Shown one piece after another: positions 17,959 through 27,356 of a DNA stretch of 64,000 bases. Origin of the DNA: an uncultured Clostridia bacterium (GTDB lineage Bacteria > Bacillota > Clostridia > Oscillospirales > Ruminococcaceae); NCBI GenBank assembly GCA_947626165.1, contig CANQRG010000009.1:1-64000 (forward strand), given 5' to 3'. The first letter of the stretch is position 1. Each line of letters begins with the position of its first letter. Made by a program: the position numbers and the translations under genes. The notes beneath the pieces are model-generated. The model had not been told where the DNA came from. It ran no database searches and worked only from the letters and a program-made list of their open reading frames with translations.

Positions 17959-19161
17959 TTAAAACTTTAGCTTTTTAATTCTTTCAACCGCTTCTTTTGT
18001 CTTTTCTCTGTCGCCGAAAGCCGTAAGTCTGAAATAGCCCTCGCCGTTCTTTCCAAAGCCTGCTCCTGGCGTTCCAACTACGTTTGCCTCATTCAAAAGC
18101 TTATCAAAGAACTCCCAGCTTCCCATATTATTCGGGCATTTAAGCCAGATATATGGCGAGTTCTTACCGCCTGTGTAGTAAATTCCTAGCTCATCGAGTG
18201 CATTAGCTATGATTTTTGCATTCTCCTGATAGTAGCTTAAATTCTCTTTTATCTGCTTTTGTCCTTCTTCTGAGAATACAGCAGCCGCTCCGCACTGAAC
18301 AGGATATGAAACTCCGTTAAACTTTGTTGCCTGACGTCTGTACCACGTATCGTAAACTGATACATCCTCGCCAGACTTATTCTTCATTTTAAGCTCTTTA
18401 GGAATTATGGTGTATCCACATCTTGTTCCTGTAAATCCTGCTGTCTTTGAAAGAGAACAAAACTCAATAGCGCACTCTTTAGCGCCCTCGACCTCATAAA
18501 TACTACAAGGAATATCGTCTTCTGTTATAAATGCCTCATATGCGGCATCGTATAAAATAATTGCATTTTGGCTCTTTGCATATTTGATCCACTCACTTAG
18601 CTGTTCTTTTGTATAAGCCGAGCCAGTAGGATTATTAGGCGAACACAGGTATATCAAATCTGCTTTTATGTTATTGTCAGGCATTGCGGCAAAGCCGTTT
18701 TCTTCGGTCGAGTCCGCATACAGTATTTTTCTACCGCTGATTATGTTTGTATCAACATAAACAGGATAAACAGGGTCTGTTACCAGAACCGTATTGTCTT
18801 TTTCAAAAATATCTACGATATTTCCGCAGTCTGATTTTGCACCGTCCGAAACAAACACCTCATTCGGAGAAATATCTACATTGTTTTTCCTCTTATAATA
18901 ATCGGCAATAGCCTTTCTCAAAAACTCATACCCGTCATAGTCAGGATAACCCTTGAAAGTCTCCTTGTTTGCAAGCTCATCAACACCCTTGTGCATTGCC
19001 TCAATTACAGCAGGAGCTAAAGGCAAAGTAACGTCGCCAATGCCAAGCCTGATAACATCTGCCTCTGGGTGTGCTTTTGTGTAATCATTAACCCTTTTTG
19101 CAATCTCCGCAAACAGATAATTTGCAACAAGGTTGTTAAAGTTGTCATTCATTAAAGCCAT
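17959..19161 (-). CDS. dapL: LL-diaminopimelate aminotransferase
   Basis: DapL turns tetrahydrodipicolinate directly into LL-diaminopimelate using glutamate, a one-step shortcut in lysine and peptidoglycan synthesis. The 400-residue PLP enzyme has CSPNNPTGSAY, YDAAYEAF and the lysine motif SLSKTAGFTGTRCGY. I chose ATG 19161 (MALMNDNF, the usual DapL opening) rather than the upstream ATG at 19212, which would overlap the previous gene. It directly follows the carB-dapF fusion, whose DapF part uses its product. Confidence 0.95.
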   Translation of the reverse strand: MALMNDNFNNLVANYLFAEIAKRVNDYTKAHPEADVIRLGIGDVTLPLAPAVIEAMHKGVDELANKETFKGYPDYDGYEFLRKAIADYYKRKNNVDISPNEVFVSDGAKSDCGNIVDIFEKDNTVLVTDPVYPVYVDTNIISGRKILYADSTEENGFAAMPDNNIKADLIYLCSPNNPTGSAYTKEQLSEWIKYAKSQNAIILYDAAYEAFITEDDIPCSIYEVEGAKECAIEFCSLSKTAGFTGTRCGYTIIPKELKMKNKSGEDVSVYDTWYRRQATKFNGVSYPVQCGAAAVFSEEGQKQIKENLSYYQENAKIIANALDELGIYYTGGKNSPYIWLKCPNNMGSWEFFDKLLNEANVVGTPGAGFGKNGEGYFRLTAFGDREKTKEAVERIKKLKF

Positions 19162-19187
19162 TTTATTTATTCCCTTTCCAGTAAATT

Positions 19188-22100
19188 TTATATGATAACC
19201 GTTCCCGTACATACCGTTACAGCCTCGCCGGTCATATAAACGGTTCCATTGTCTGTGTATCTGATAACTAAATCTCCGCCGCGCAGTTTAACAGTTATAT
19301 CCGTATTTCTCTCGCAATATCCGTTGAGGATAGCCGCAACAGCAGCCGCGCAGGCTCCTGTTCCGCAAGCCCAAGTTTCTCCCGAGCCTCTCTCCCACAC
19401 CCTCATCTTGAGAGTTTTTTTGTCAATAACCTGAATAAACTCAGCGTTCACTCTCTCAGGGAAAAGCTCGTTTCTCTCAAACTTAGGTCCTACCTCCTCC
19501 AGTGGGAAGGTATCTACATTGTTTATAAATGTCACACAGTGAGGATTTCCCATTGAAACGCAAGTGATATTATAATCCTCTCCGCCGATGTTTACTGTTC
19601 TGTCGATAATGCTGTCGCCGCTTAATGCAACTGGTATCTTCTTAGGATCAAGCTCCGCCTTGCCCATTGTTACCTTTGCACCAACTACTTCGCCGTAGTG
19701 CCTTTGAAGCTCAACGTGAATAATTCCGCTCAGAGTTTCAATATCCATCTCGTCCTTGTCGACAAGACCGTTATCTCTCATAAACTTGGCAACACAGCGT
19801 ATTCCGTTTCCACACATCTTGCCCTCAGAGCCGTCAAGATTGAACATTCTCATCTTAGCATCAGCGACCTTTGAACGCCTTATAAGTATAACTCCATCGC
19901 CGCCGATTCCGAAATGTCTGTCTGACAGACGTATGCTCAGTCCCTCAGGATTGTCAAGACGCTGGTCAAAGCAGTTGAAATAGATATAATCGTTTCCACA
20001 GCCGTGCATCTTGGAAAATTCCAGCTTCTGTTTTTCTTTTCTCATATCATTTATGTCTACAAGCTCGGTAGATAGCTCTGAATACTTGCTCTTTAGGCTT
20101 GAAGCAATAGCATTCGCCGTGTCGATAGACGTCAAACAAGGAATGTTTCTGTCAACTGTTTTTCTTCTTATCTTAACACTGTCACGCTCGGGATTTCTTC
20201 CCTTTGATGATGTAGATATAACATAGTGAATCTTTCCGCTTTCGATAAGCTTTAAGGTATTGTTCTCTCCCTCATGTATCTTATCTACAACTATAGACTT
20301 TATGCCGTTTTGCTCTAAGGTTTTTGCTGTTCCCCTTGTAGCATAAATCTCAAAGCCCAGATCCTGAAACGCCTTTGCAGTCTCCGCAATTTCCGGCTTA
20401 TCCGAGTCTCTTACCGTTATAAACACACCGCCCTCTTTCTCAAGGGTATAACCTGCTGCTATAAGTCCCTTATAGAGCGATTCCTCAAGAGTATTCGCAA
20501 CAGCCAGAACCTCTCCTGTAGATTTCATCTCAGGTCCTAAATGGTTGTCAACGTCTATCAGCTTTTCAAAGCTGAACACTGGTACTTTTACCGCAATATA
20601 CGGAGAGTTCGGATAAAGTCCTGTACCAAAACCCATATCGCTGAGCTTTTCACCCAGCATCGCCCTTGTTGCAAGCTCAACCATAGGCACTCCCGTGACC
20701 TTTGATATATACGGAATAGTTCTTGACGAACGCGGATTTACCTCGATTACATAAAGCTCATCGTGATAAATTAGGTACTGAATATTTACAAGACCCTTTG
20801 TTTTTAGTGATACCGCCAACTTTTTAGAGCAGTCAACAATTCTGTCCATCAGCTTATCGGAAACATTCCACGCCGGATACACCGCAATAGAGTCTCCTGA
20901 GTGAACTCCAGCTCTCTCGATATGCTCCATTATTCCCGGAATGAGGATATCCTCACCGTCACATATAGCGTCTACCTCTATTTCAGGTCCCATTAGGTAT
21001 TTATCAATAAGTATCGGGTTTTCAATCTCCTGTGCGAGAATTATCGCCATATACTCTTTTATATCGTCGTCATTGAAGGCTATGATCATATTCTGTCCGC
21101 CCAGAACATATGAAGGTCTCATAAGAACAGGATAATGTATCCTGTTAGCGACCTCTAAGGCTTCCTTTGTGGTCATAACAGTAAATCCCTGCGGACGCTT
21201 TATCTTGTGCTCCTCTAAAAGCTCGTCAAATCTCTCTCTGTCCTCGGCGGCGTCAATGCTGTCAGGAGGCGTTCCCAGAATATTAACGCCATTTTCAGCC
21301 ATATGCTTTGTCAGCTTGATAGCCGTCTGACCGCCAAACGCAACAACAACACCGTATGGCTTTTCTACATTGATTATATTCATAACATCTTCGTTAGTCA
21401 GTGGCTCAAAGTAAAGCCTGTCGGCCGTGTCAAAGTCAGTTGAAACGGTTTCAGGGTTGTTGTTTACGATTACAACGTCAAAGCCCTGCCTCTTTAGAGC
21501 CCAAACGCATTGAACAGACGCATAGTCAAACTCAATTCCCTGTCCGATTCTGATAGGTCCCGAACCGAACACTATAACCGTTTTTGTATCTCCCTCTTTT
21601 GAAGAATTTATAAACTGACCTGCCTCGTCGTCCTCATCAAATGTAGAATAGAAATACGGCGTCTGTGCGGCAAATTCAGCAGCGCAAGTGTCAACCATTT
21701 TAAATGACGCATACTTCTTTTGCTCTATAGTACAGCCTGATATTTCTTCTATTACCTTGTCAAGATACCCGAGTTTCTTTGCCTTTAAATAAAGCTCGTT
21801 TGTCAAAACACCTTTTCTGAGCTCCTTTTCAACATCTATCAGCTTCATCAGCTTATACAAGAACCACTCGTCAATCTTAGTTATCTCGTGAATTTCGTCA
21901 ACCGAGACTCCCCTTCTCATTGCCTCATAGACAACAAACAGCCTCTCATCATCACAGCTATGAAGCTTCTCTTTGATTTTCTCATCGCTCATTTCAATAT
22001 GCTTTTCCGACAAAAGTGAGCTATGACCTATTTCAGCACCCCTTACAGCCTTCATAATAGCCTGCTCAAAGGTCGTGCCAATTGCCATTACTTCTCCTGT

Positions 22101-23240
22101 TGCCTTCATTTGAGTTCCCAAAGTTCTCTTAGCGTAAACAAACTTGTCAAAAGGCCATTTGGGGAGCTTAACTACAACATAGTCAAGCGCAGGCTCAAAG
22201 CAAGCGTATGTCTTTCCTGTAACTGCGTTTTTGATTTCAGCAAGTGTATAACCTATTGCGATTTTTGCCGCAACCTTTGCTATAGGATATCCAGTTGCTT
22301 TTGATGCAAGAGCCGACGAACGTGATACCCTGGGGTTTACCTCGATAACTGCGTATTCAAAAGTATCGGGGTTTAAAGCAAACTGACAGTTACAGCCGCC
22401 TTCAACCTTTAGCGCGTCAATTATCTTCAATGCCGCCGAACGAAGCATTTGATACTCCTTATCTGCAAGAGTAACAGTCGGCGCTATAACTATTGAATCA
22501 CCGGTATGTACTCCAACAGGGTCGAAGTTCTCCATAGAGCAGACTGTTATTACATTTCCCTCTTTGTCACGCATAACTTCAAACTCTATTTCTTTCCAGC
22601 CGGCTATACACTTCTCAACCAGAACCTGTGTAATAGGCGAGAGATAAAGTCCGTTTCTTGCGATATCAATAAGCTCTTTTTCATTGTTTACAATTCCTCC
22701 GCCTGTTCCGCCAAGCGTGAATGCAGGACGTATTATCAGCGGATAACCGATACCCTCCTCATTTGCAAAGGCTACGGCGTCCTCGACTGTATTTACCACC
22801 TTAGACGGTATACACGGCTGACCTATAGACTCCATTGTGTCCTTGAACATCTGTCTGTCCTCAGCCTTGTCTATAGTCTCGGGGTTTGCGCCCAATAGCT
22901 TTACATTGTACTCGTCTAAAAAGCCTTCTTTTGCAAGCTCCATTGAAAGGGTAAGCCCCGTCTGTCCTCCCAAAGTTGAAAGAACACTGTCAGGTCTTTC
23001 CTTTTTGATTACCCTCTTTACCGTTTCAAGCGTCAGCGGTTCTATGTAAATCTTATCAGCCATTGCTTTGTCGGTCATTATAGTTGCAGGGTTTGAGTTT
23101 ATAAGTATTACCTCAAGTCCCTCCTCCTTTAATGCACGGCACGCCTGAGTTCCCGCATAGTCAAACTCAGCCGCCTGACCGATAACTATAGGTCCCGAAC
23201 CGATAACCAGAACTCTCTTTATATCTTTATTTAAAGGCAT
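19188..23240 (-). CDS. carB-dapF: Carbamoyl-phosphate synthase large chain fused to diaminopimelate epimerase
   Basis: One 1350-residue reading frame holds a complete CarB (about 1-1065: two ATP-grasp halves, oligomerisation domain and MGS-like allosteric domain) and a complete DapF (about 1066-1350). The DapF part has both catalytic cysteines, in KMCGNG (Cys1143) and WACGTG (Cys1292). CarB makes carbamoyl phosphate for arginine and pyrimidines; DapF converts LL- to meso-diaminopimelate. The join is direct, with CarB ending near LVDIND. An in-frame ATG at 20045 could allow separate DapF synthesis, but I see no strong ribosome site before it. carA lies upstream and dapL downstream. Confidence 0.93.
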   Translation of the reverse strand: MPLNKDIKRVLVIGSGPIVIGQAAEFDYAGTQACRALKEEGLEVILINSNPATIMTDKAMADKIYIEPLTLETVKRVIKKERPDSVLSTLGGQTGLTLSMELAKEGFLDEYNVKLLGANPETIDKAEDRQMFKDTMESIGQPCIPSKVVNTVEDAVAFANEEGIGYPLIIRPAFTLGGTGGGIVNNEKELIDIARNGLYLSPITQVLVEKCIAGWKEIEFEVMRDKEGNVITVCSMENFDPVGVHTGDSIVIAPTVTLADKEYQMLRSAALKIIDALKVEGGCNCQFALNPDTFEYAVIEVNPRVSRSSALASKATGYPIAKVAAKIAIGYTLAEIKNAVTGKTYACFEPALDYVVVKLPKWPFDKFVYAKRTLGTQMKATGEVMAIGTTFEQAIMKAVRGAEIGHSSLLSEKHIEMSDEKIKEKLHSCDDERLFVVYEAMRRGVSVDEIHEITKIDEWFLYKLMKLIDVEKELRKGVLTNELYLKAKKLGYLDKVIEEISGCTIEQKKYASFKMVDTCAAEFAAQTPYFYSTFDEDDEAGQFINSSKEGDTKTVIVFGSGPIRIGQGIEFDYASVQCVWALKRQGFDVVIVNNNPETVSTDFDTADRLYFEPLTNEDVMNIINVEKPYGVVVAFGGQTAIKLTKHMAENGVNILGTPPDSIDAAEDRERFDELLEEHKIKRPQGFTVMTTKEALEVANRIHYPVLMRPSYVLGGQNMIIAFNDDDIKEYMAIILAQEIENPILIDKYLMGPEIEVDAICDGEDILIPGIMEHIERAGVHSGDSIAVYPAWNVSDKLMDRIVDCSKKLAVSLKTKGLVNIQYLIYHDELYVIEVNPRSSRTIPYISKVTGVPMVELATRAMLGEKLSDMGFGTGLYPNSPYIAVKVPVFSFEKLIDVDNHLGPEMKSTGEVLAVANTLEESLYKGLIAAGYTLEKEGGVFITVRDSDKPEIAETAKAFQDLGFEIYATRGTAKTLEQNGIKSIVVDKIHEGENNTLKLIESGKIHYVISTSSKGRNPERDSVKIRRKTVDRNIPCLTSIDTANAIASSLKSKYSELSTELVDINDMRKEKQKLEFSKMHGCGNDYIYFNCFDQRLDNPEGLSIRLSDRHFGIGGDGVILIRRSKVADAKMRMFNLDGSEGKMCGNGIRCVAKFMRDNGLVDKDEMDIETLSGIIHVELQRHYGEVVGAKVTMGKAELDPKKIPVALSGDSIIDRTVNIGGEDYNITCVSMGNPHCVTFINNVDTFPLEEVGPKFERNELFPERVNAEFIQVIDKKTLKMRVWERGSGETWACGTGACAAAVAAILNGYCERNTDITVKLRGGDLVIRYTDNGTVYMTGEAVTVCTGTVII

Positions 23241-23293
23241 AGAAATTTTCCTTTCTAATTTAAGATTTTATTTTCTTTATCCTTTATGCTTTT

Positions 23294-24376
23294 CTAATCT
23301 AATTTCCCGGTATTTATCAATCTTATAAACCTGTCAAACAAAAAGCCTGTATCAAGCGGTCCTCCGCAAGCCTCCGGGTGGAACTGTACCGAAAACGCAG
23401 GCATATTTTTATAATCCACACCCTCGCAGGTACCGTCGTTAGCGTTTGTAAAGCTTAGTGTTGCATTTTCTCCCAAACTGTCATTAACAACCGCATAACC
23501 GTGATTCTGGCTTGTTATATAAACCCTGCCTGTTTTCTCATCTTTAGCAGGCTGGTTTGCTCCTCTGTGACCGTATTTAAGCTTCTCTGTCTTTGCCCCC
23601 TGAGACAAAGCTAATAGCTGATGTCCGAGACATATTCCAAAGATAGGGATCTTTCTATCGCATATCTTCTTTATCTCTTCTATTATTTCAACATTCTCCG
23701 CAGGGTCTCCCGGACCGTTTGAAAGCATAACGCCGTCAGGATCAAGCTCGAATATTCTCTCAGCTTTGGTGTAGCTAGGCATTACCGTTACCTCACAGCC
23801 TCTCTTTACAAGCTCACGGCATATATTAGCTTTTGCTCCCAAATCAAGCAGACAAATTCTGTGCTTAACTTCACCTTCGGGCTTATATGTAGTTTCGCTG
23901 TCGCAGGTTGTGTTCTTTACAGCGTCAATTATCTTGTAGCTTTTAAGCTCGGTCAATCCGAAATCGGTAGTACCCTCCATAAATATCTTGCCGTTCATTA
24001 CTCCCGATTCTCGGACTATTTTCGTCAGGGCTCTTGTATCTATTCCGTAAAGACCTATAATTCCTTCTTTCTTTAAAAAAGTGTCAAGATCACCCTCACA
24101 ACGAAAGTTGCTGGGCTCTTGACACCAATCTCTAACAATATAACCCTTAACAAAAGGATGCGCGCTTTCAAAATCAGAAGGAATAACGCCGTAGTTTCCG
24201 ATAAGAGGGAAAGTCTGAACAACGATCTGACCGTAATAGCTTGGGTCTGTCAAAGTCTCCAAATATCCGGTCATCGCTGTTGTAAAAACAATTTCCCCGA
24301 CTGTCTCGCCGGTCTTGCCAAAGCTTTTACCCTCGAAAATTGTTCCGTTTTCTAACATTAGATACGCTTTCTGCAT
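23294..24376 (-). CDS. carA: Carbamoyl-phosphate synthase small chain
   Basis: CarA is the glutaminase subunit that feeds ammonia to CarB. The 360-residue protein has the N-terminal CPSase domain (ENGTIFEGKSFG, FTTAMTGYLETLTDPSY) and a class I amidotransferase domain with the nucleophile motif GICLGHQ and C-terminal SVQFHPEA. It begins the carA-carBdapF-dapL unit, behind GGGAGGATTAAG and a structured leader. Confidence 0.97.
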   Translation of the reverse strand: MQKAYLMLENGTIFEGKSFGKTGETVGEIVFTTAMTGYLETLTDPSYYGQIVVQTFPLIGNYGVIPSDFESAHPFVKGYIVRDWCQEPSNFRCEGDLDTFLKKEGIIGLYGIDTRALTKIVRESGVMNGKIFMEGTTDFGLTELKSYKIIDAVKNTTCDSETTYKPEGEVKHRICLLDLGAKANICRELVKRGCEVTVMPSYTKAERIFELDPDGVMLSNGPGDPAENVEIIEEIKKICDRKIPIFGICLGHQLLALSQGAKTEKLKYGHRGANQPAKDEKTGRVYITSQNHGYAVVNDSLGENATLSFTNANDGTCEGVDYKNMPAFSVQFHPEACGGPLDTGFLFDRFIRLINTGKLD

Positions 24377-24400
24377 CTTAATCCTCCCATTCCGTATTGT

Positions 24401-24523
24401 GATTTGCGGCTGCCTTACACTGTTCTTATCCGCAAATCAAATGCAAAATACTGCGTTGTTTAATGAAAACCTCATAGTTTTAGTTATCTAAATAAGTATA
24501 CACTATTAAACTTCTTTTGTCTA
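24401..24523 (-). promoter_or_regulatory. carA promoter and leader hairpin
   Basis: On the minus strand a promoter-like TAGACA (24523-24518) and TATACT (24500-24495) are spaced by 17 bp. The leader contains a perfect 9-bp hairpin, GATTTGCGG (from 24438) with CCGCAAATC (to 24401), just before the carA ribosome site. No T-run follows, so it is not an intrinsic terminator. I do not recognise a known riboswitch or attenuator class. Confidence 0.5.
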
Positions 24524-24534
24524 TGTCAAAACTA

Positions 24535-25104
24535 TTAATTTTCATAAATTTTTATAATTTCTATTGCAACCTCCCGTTTAGTTACCCTTTTATCCATCGC
24601 CTGCTTTTCCAAATACTTATGCGCTCGGTTTTCGTCAAACCCCAAATACTGCATAAGCATAAACTTCGCTCTGTTTATAAGCTTCATCTCCTCGATTCGG
24701 TTGTGAAGCTTCTGATTCTCAAGCCGAAGTCCTGATAACCTGTTCCTTGACGCATTTATAAATCTTATCGCCTGTATAAATAAAGCCTTGTTGATAGGCT
24801 TTTGAATAGTCATTACTCCGATAGGCTCAACAGATTGGCTTACGCTCTCATAATGCTCGCTTTTTACTATCATCAAACAGCTTGCATTTGTCGATTCAAC
24901 GCATATCTCAGCCAGATTGTGACCGTACTCGTCACCCAGCGGAGCGTTTATTACAACTAAATCAAATTCTGCTTTAGACAGCAGTCTCTTAGCTTCAGAT
25001 GAACTTTTAGCAATCGCTATTCTCGGCATTGAAACACCTTTAAACATACCTGCGATCAAAGCTGTAGCTTTATCTCCCGACGATACTATAAGAACACTCT
25101 CCAA
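24535..25104 (-). CDS. ANTAR RNA-binding regulator with degenerate receiver domain
   Basis: The C-terminal part (about 128-186) matches an ANTAR domain, with the INRAKFMLMQYLGFDENRAHKY core. ANTAR proteins bind paired RNA hairpins and prevent transcription termination. The N-terminal 115 residues have a receiver fold. The acidic pocket is lost, with Ser8-Ser9 in place of the two acids and Asn53 at the phosphoacceptor position; Lys102 of the KP motif remains. It is therefore probably not controlled by phosphorylation, and no sensor kinase is nearby. It follows glnA and the glutamate synthase cluster. Candidate targets are the leaders at 32419, 32824 and 35006. The start is TTG 25104 behind GGGGG. 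Confidence 0.85.
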   Translation of the reverse strand: MESVLIVSSGDKATALIAGMFKGVSMPRIAIAKSSSEAKRLLSKAEFDLVVINAPLGDEYGHNLAEICVESTNASCLMIVKSEHYESVSQSVEPIGVMTIQKPINKALFIQAIRFINASRNRLSGLRLENQKLHNRIEEMKLINRAKFMLMQYLGFDENRAHKYLEKQAMDKRVTKREVAIEIIKIYEN

Positions 25105-25154
25105 TCTGTTTCGCCCCCTCTCTCATTTTAGAATTAGTAATTATTATAACCCTT

Positions 25155-25206
25155 GTGCTACCGGCGGCTCGCCGGTCTTGCCTCTTGCCTCTAACCTCTT
25201 GCTTCT
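25155..25206. repeat. Mosaic repeat between glnA and the ANTAR gene
   Basis: The gap holds the CCGGCGAGCCGCCGG-type hairpin followed (minus strand reading reversed) by CAAGAGG/TTAGAGG purine tracts, the same modules found at 8815 and 36858. Confidence 0.75.
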
Positions 25207-26521
25207 AGAGGGTTAGAAAATAAACTCTCTCAAAAGCATCCTTATCATCAGTATTGCTGTAATTCTCAAACTGCTGTTTCTTTGATTTTAAGAAGAAGTC
25301 AACGATTTCCTTCGGCATATATTTGTATAGAAAATCACTTTTTTCAGCGAGCTTTACAGCCTCGTCCAAACTACTCGGAAGAGTAGCTATTCCCTTTAAG
25401 TCGCTTTCATCTGCACGGCTTAAATTTATATTTACCGAGTCGCAAAGAGTTTCCTTTCGTTCAACGCCGTCGAGACAAGCATATATAAGCAAAGCTATTG
25501 CAAGATAAGGGTTGCAGGCGCAGTCGGGCGAACGCAAAATTACCCTTGCGGAATTATTCTTATCCATAGGTACTAAAATAAGCTGAGCGTGGTTTTGGTG
25601 CGACCAAGTAAGATATTTAGGTGCAAGATACTCTCCAAATCTCTTAAAGCTGTTTACTGTAGGGTTTAAAAATACCGTCATATCGGCAACTCTGTTTAAA
25701 ATACCTGCAACAGCACTGCTGCCCGAACTAACACCCTTATCAGAAAAATTCTCAAAAAGCTCCTTGCCGTTTTTGGACATAGAAATACCAAAGTGAAGTC
25801 CGTTTCCGCTTTTATCAGCAATAGGCTTTGGCATAAATGACGCATAAAGCCCGTTTTTATCAGCCATATTCTTAACGACCGATTTAAAAGTCTGCAAATT
25901 ATCAGCGGCGTTTAGAGGATCACTGTACTTAAAATAAACTTCATTCTGTCCCGGTCCGCTCTCGTGCCTTGACGATTCAGGAATTATATCCATCTGCTCA
26001 AGGGTTAAACAAATCTCACGACGCACATTTTCTCCCCTGTCGATAGGTGACGCATCTAAGAACCCTGCGTAATCATTGGGTACCTTTGTTGGGTTTCCGT
26101 CGTCATCACACTTAAACAGGTAAAATTCACAAGATGTACCGAATTTGAATGTATATCCGAGCCTTTCAGCTTTTTTTACAGCGTTTCTCAAAATGGCTCT
26201 GCCATCACCGCCGAACTCACTTCCGTCGATATTTTTTATATCGCAGTAAAGTCTTGCAACTCCGCCATTCTGGGGTCTCCACGGAAGCATTGCCAAAGTA
26301 TCCGGGTCGGGGAACAAAAGCAGATCCGAGCGATTAAAGTTCATAAAGCCCTCGATATGAGAAGCGTCAAATCTTATTCCGTCGGCAAAGGCACGTCTAA
26401 GCTCACAGCTGTTAATAGATATGTTTTTCTGATTTCCAAACATATCCGAAAAAACCAGCTTGACAAACCTGACGTCATTTTCTTCGATAAACTGCAAAAC
26501 ATCTCTTTCGGTATATTTCAT
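25205..26521 (-). CDS. glnA: Type I glutamine synthetase-like protein, divergent
   Basis: The 438-residue protein aligns end to end with short GSI-alpha glutamine synthetases. Family motifs include HESGPGQNEVYF, SGNGLHFGISM, NPTVNSFKRF and RSPDCACNPYLA. The usual QNRSPLIRIP loop reads QNHAQLILVP, so two arginines of the nucleotide and phosphate site are replaced by His and Leu. No adenylylation tyrosine motif is present. It lies between the GXGXG glutamate synthase gene and the ANTAR regulator. It may be an active but altered synthetase or a regulatory or alternative-substrate paralogue, with glnN as the main enzyme. Confidence 0.85.
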   Translation of the reverse strand: MKYTERDVLQFIEENDVRFVKLVFSDMFGNQKNISINSCELRRAFADGIRFDASHIEGFMNFNRSDLLLFPDPDTLAMLPWRPQNGGVARLYCDIKNIDGSEFGGDGRAILRNAVKKAERLGYTFKFGTSCEFYLFKCDDDGNPTKVPNDYAGFLDASPIDRGENVRREICLTLEQMDIIPESSRHESGPGQNEVYFKYSDPLNAADNLQTFKSVVKNMADKNGLYASFMPKPIADKSGNGLHFGISMSKNGKELFENFSDKGVSSGSSAVAGILNRVADMTVFLNPTVNSFKRFGEYLAPKYLTWSHQNHAQLILVPMDKNNSARVILRSPDCACNPYLAIALLIYACLDGVERKETLCDSVNINLSRADESDLKGIATLPSSLDEAVKLAEKSDFLYKYMPKEIVDFFLKSKKQQFENYSNTDDKDAFERVYFLTL

Positions 26522-26542
26522 TTTTATTCCTCCTCGAAAATA

Positions 26543-26584
26543 AATTTAAGGAATATCAGACTTAACTGAACTATTCCTTAAATT
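26543..26584 (-). promoter_or_regulatory. Hairpin before glnA
   Basis: On the minus strand AATTTAAGGAATA pairs with TATTCCTTAAATT around a 16-nt loop, between the GXGXG gene and the glnA ribosome site. The following TTTATTTTC is a weak T-run, so it may attenuate or process the transcript rather than end it. Confidence 0.45.
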
Positions 26585-26593
26585 ATACAATAT

Positions 26594-27316
26594 TTAGTTG
26601 GGTGTGTAAAGACGTTTGTATGGATTTTTTGTGTCCGGAGTTAGAACATAAAATTTGTGATCCATAACCTTAGCCTTATCAACTCCAAATTTCTTGCAGT
26701 ATTCGCTTACATATCCGTCTATTTCTTTGAGGTCTGCCTTTTGGGCAACATCAGCCTTGACCTGCTTAGGCAAATCAGCCGGATAATTGTCCGTCCTTAA
26801 AAATATTTTTCCGCCGTGCATTCCTGTTCCGCAGAAATAACCTACAATCTGCTCGTCTTCATATCCAAGTCCAAGAACTATGATATATCCGCCTGCCTGA
26901 TACTCGCCTAAAAAGCTTCCTGCCTTTCCGCCTATGACTAGAACCGGCGTCTTATCCATATATGACTTCATATGAATACCTGCTCTGTAGCCTGCGTCGT
27001 CTCTGACGAAAATCTTACCGCCTCTCATTGCATATCCTGTTGCGTCGCCCGACGAGCCGTTTATGGTTATTGTACCGTCGTTCATTGTATCGCCTGTAGC
27101 GTCCTGAGCGCTTCCGTTTACAGTGATGTTACTGCCGTCAAGATAAGCGCCAAGAGCATTTCCCGGAGTTCCGTTTATCACAACGTCTCCACTTGAGCGA
27201 CCTGCACATATATACCTCTGCCCAAGACATTTATCAATCGTTATGGTTTTATCCTTGCAAGCCTTCAGCTTTTTATTTAAAAGCTGAAAATGCATATCTC
27301 CTGCCGTAATATTCAT
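26594..27316 (-). CDS. Glutamate synthase GXGXG-domain subunit
   Basis: This is the beta-helix domain found at the C-terminus of ordinary GltB, here as a separate protein as in archaeal-type glutamate synthases. Repeated GxxGxxxG-type turns (GRSSGDVVINGTPGNALG, GSAQDATGDTMNDG, GSSGDATGYAMRGG) run through residues 45-150. The domain helps shape the ammonia tunnel between the glutaminase and FMN domains. The start is uncertain: ATG 27316 is given, and an in-frame GTG at 27328 is possible; both are poorly spaced from AGGGAG. Confidence 0.88.
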   Translation of the reverse strand: MNITAGDMHFQLLNKKLKACKDKTITIDKCLGQRYICAGRSSGDVVINGTPGNALGAYLDGSNITVNGSAQDATGDTMNDGTITINGSSGDATGYAMRGGKIFVRDDAGYRAGIHMKSYMDKTPVLVIGGKAGSFLGEYQAGGYIIVLGLGYEDEQIVGYFCGTGMHGGKIFLRTDNYPADLPKQVKADVAQKADLKEIDGYVSEYCKKFGVDKAKVMDHKFYVLTPDTKNPYKRLYTPN

Positions 27317-27356
27317 AAGTATATTCACGCTCCCTTAAGAGCTTTCCTCCTTTCAA

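Noticed and set aside
23861..24076. Plus-strand frames within carA, carB, metK and purL
   Set aside because: They lie wholly inside strong family-matching genes, lack ribosome sites and show no domain; they are shadow frames.
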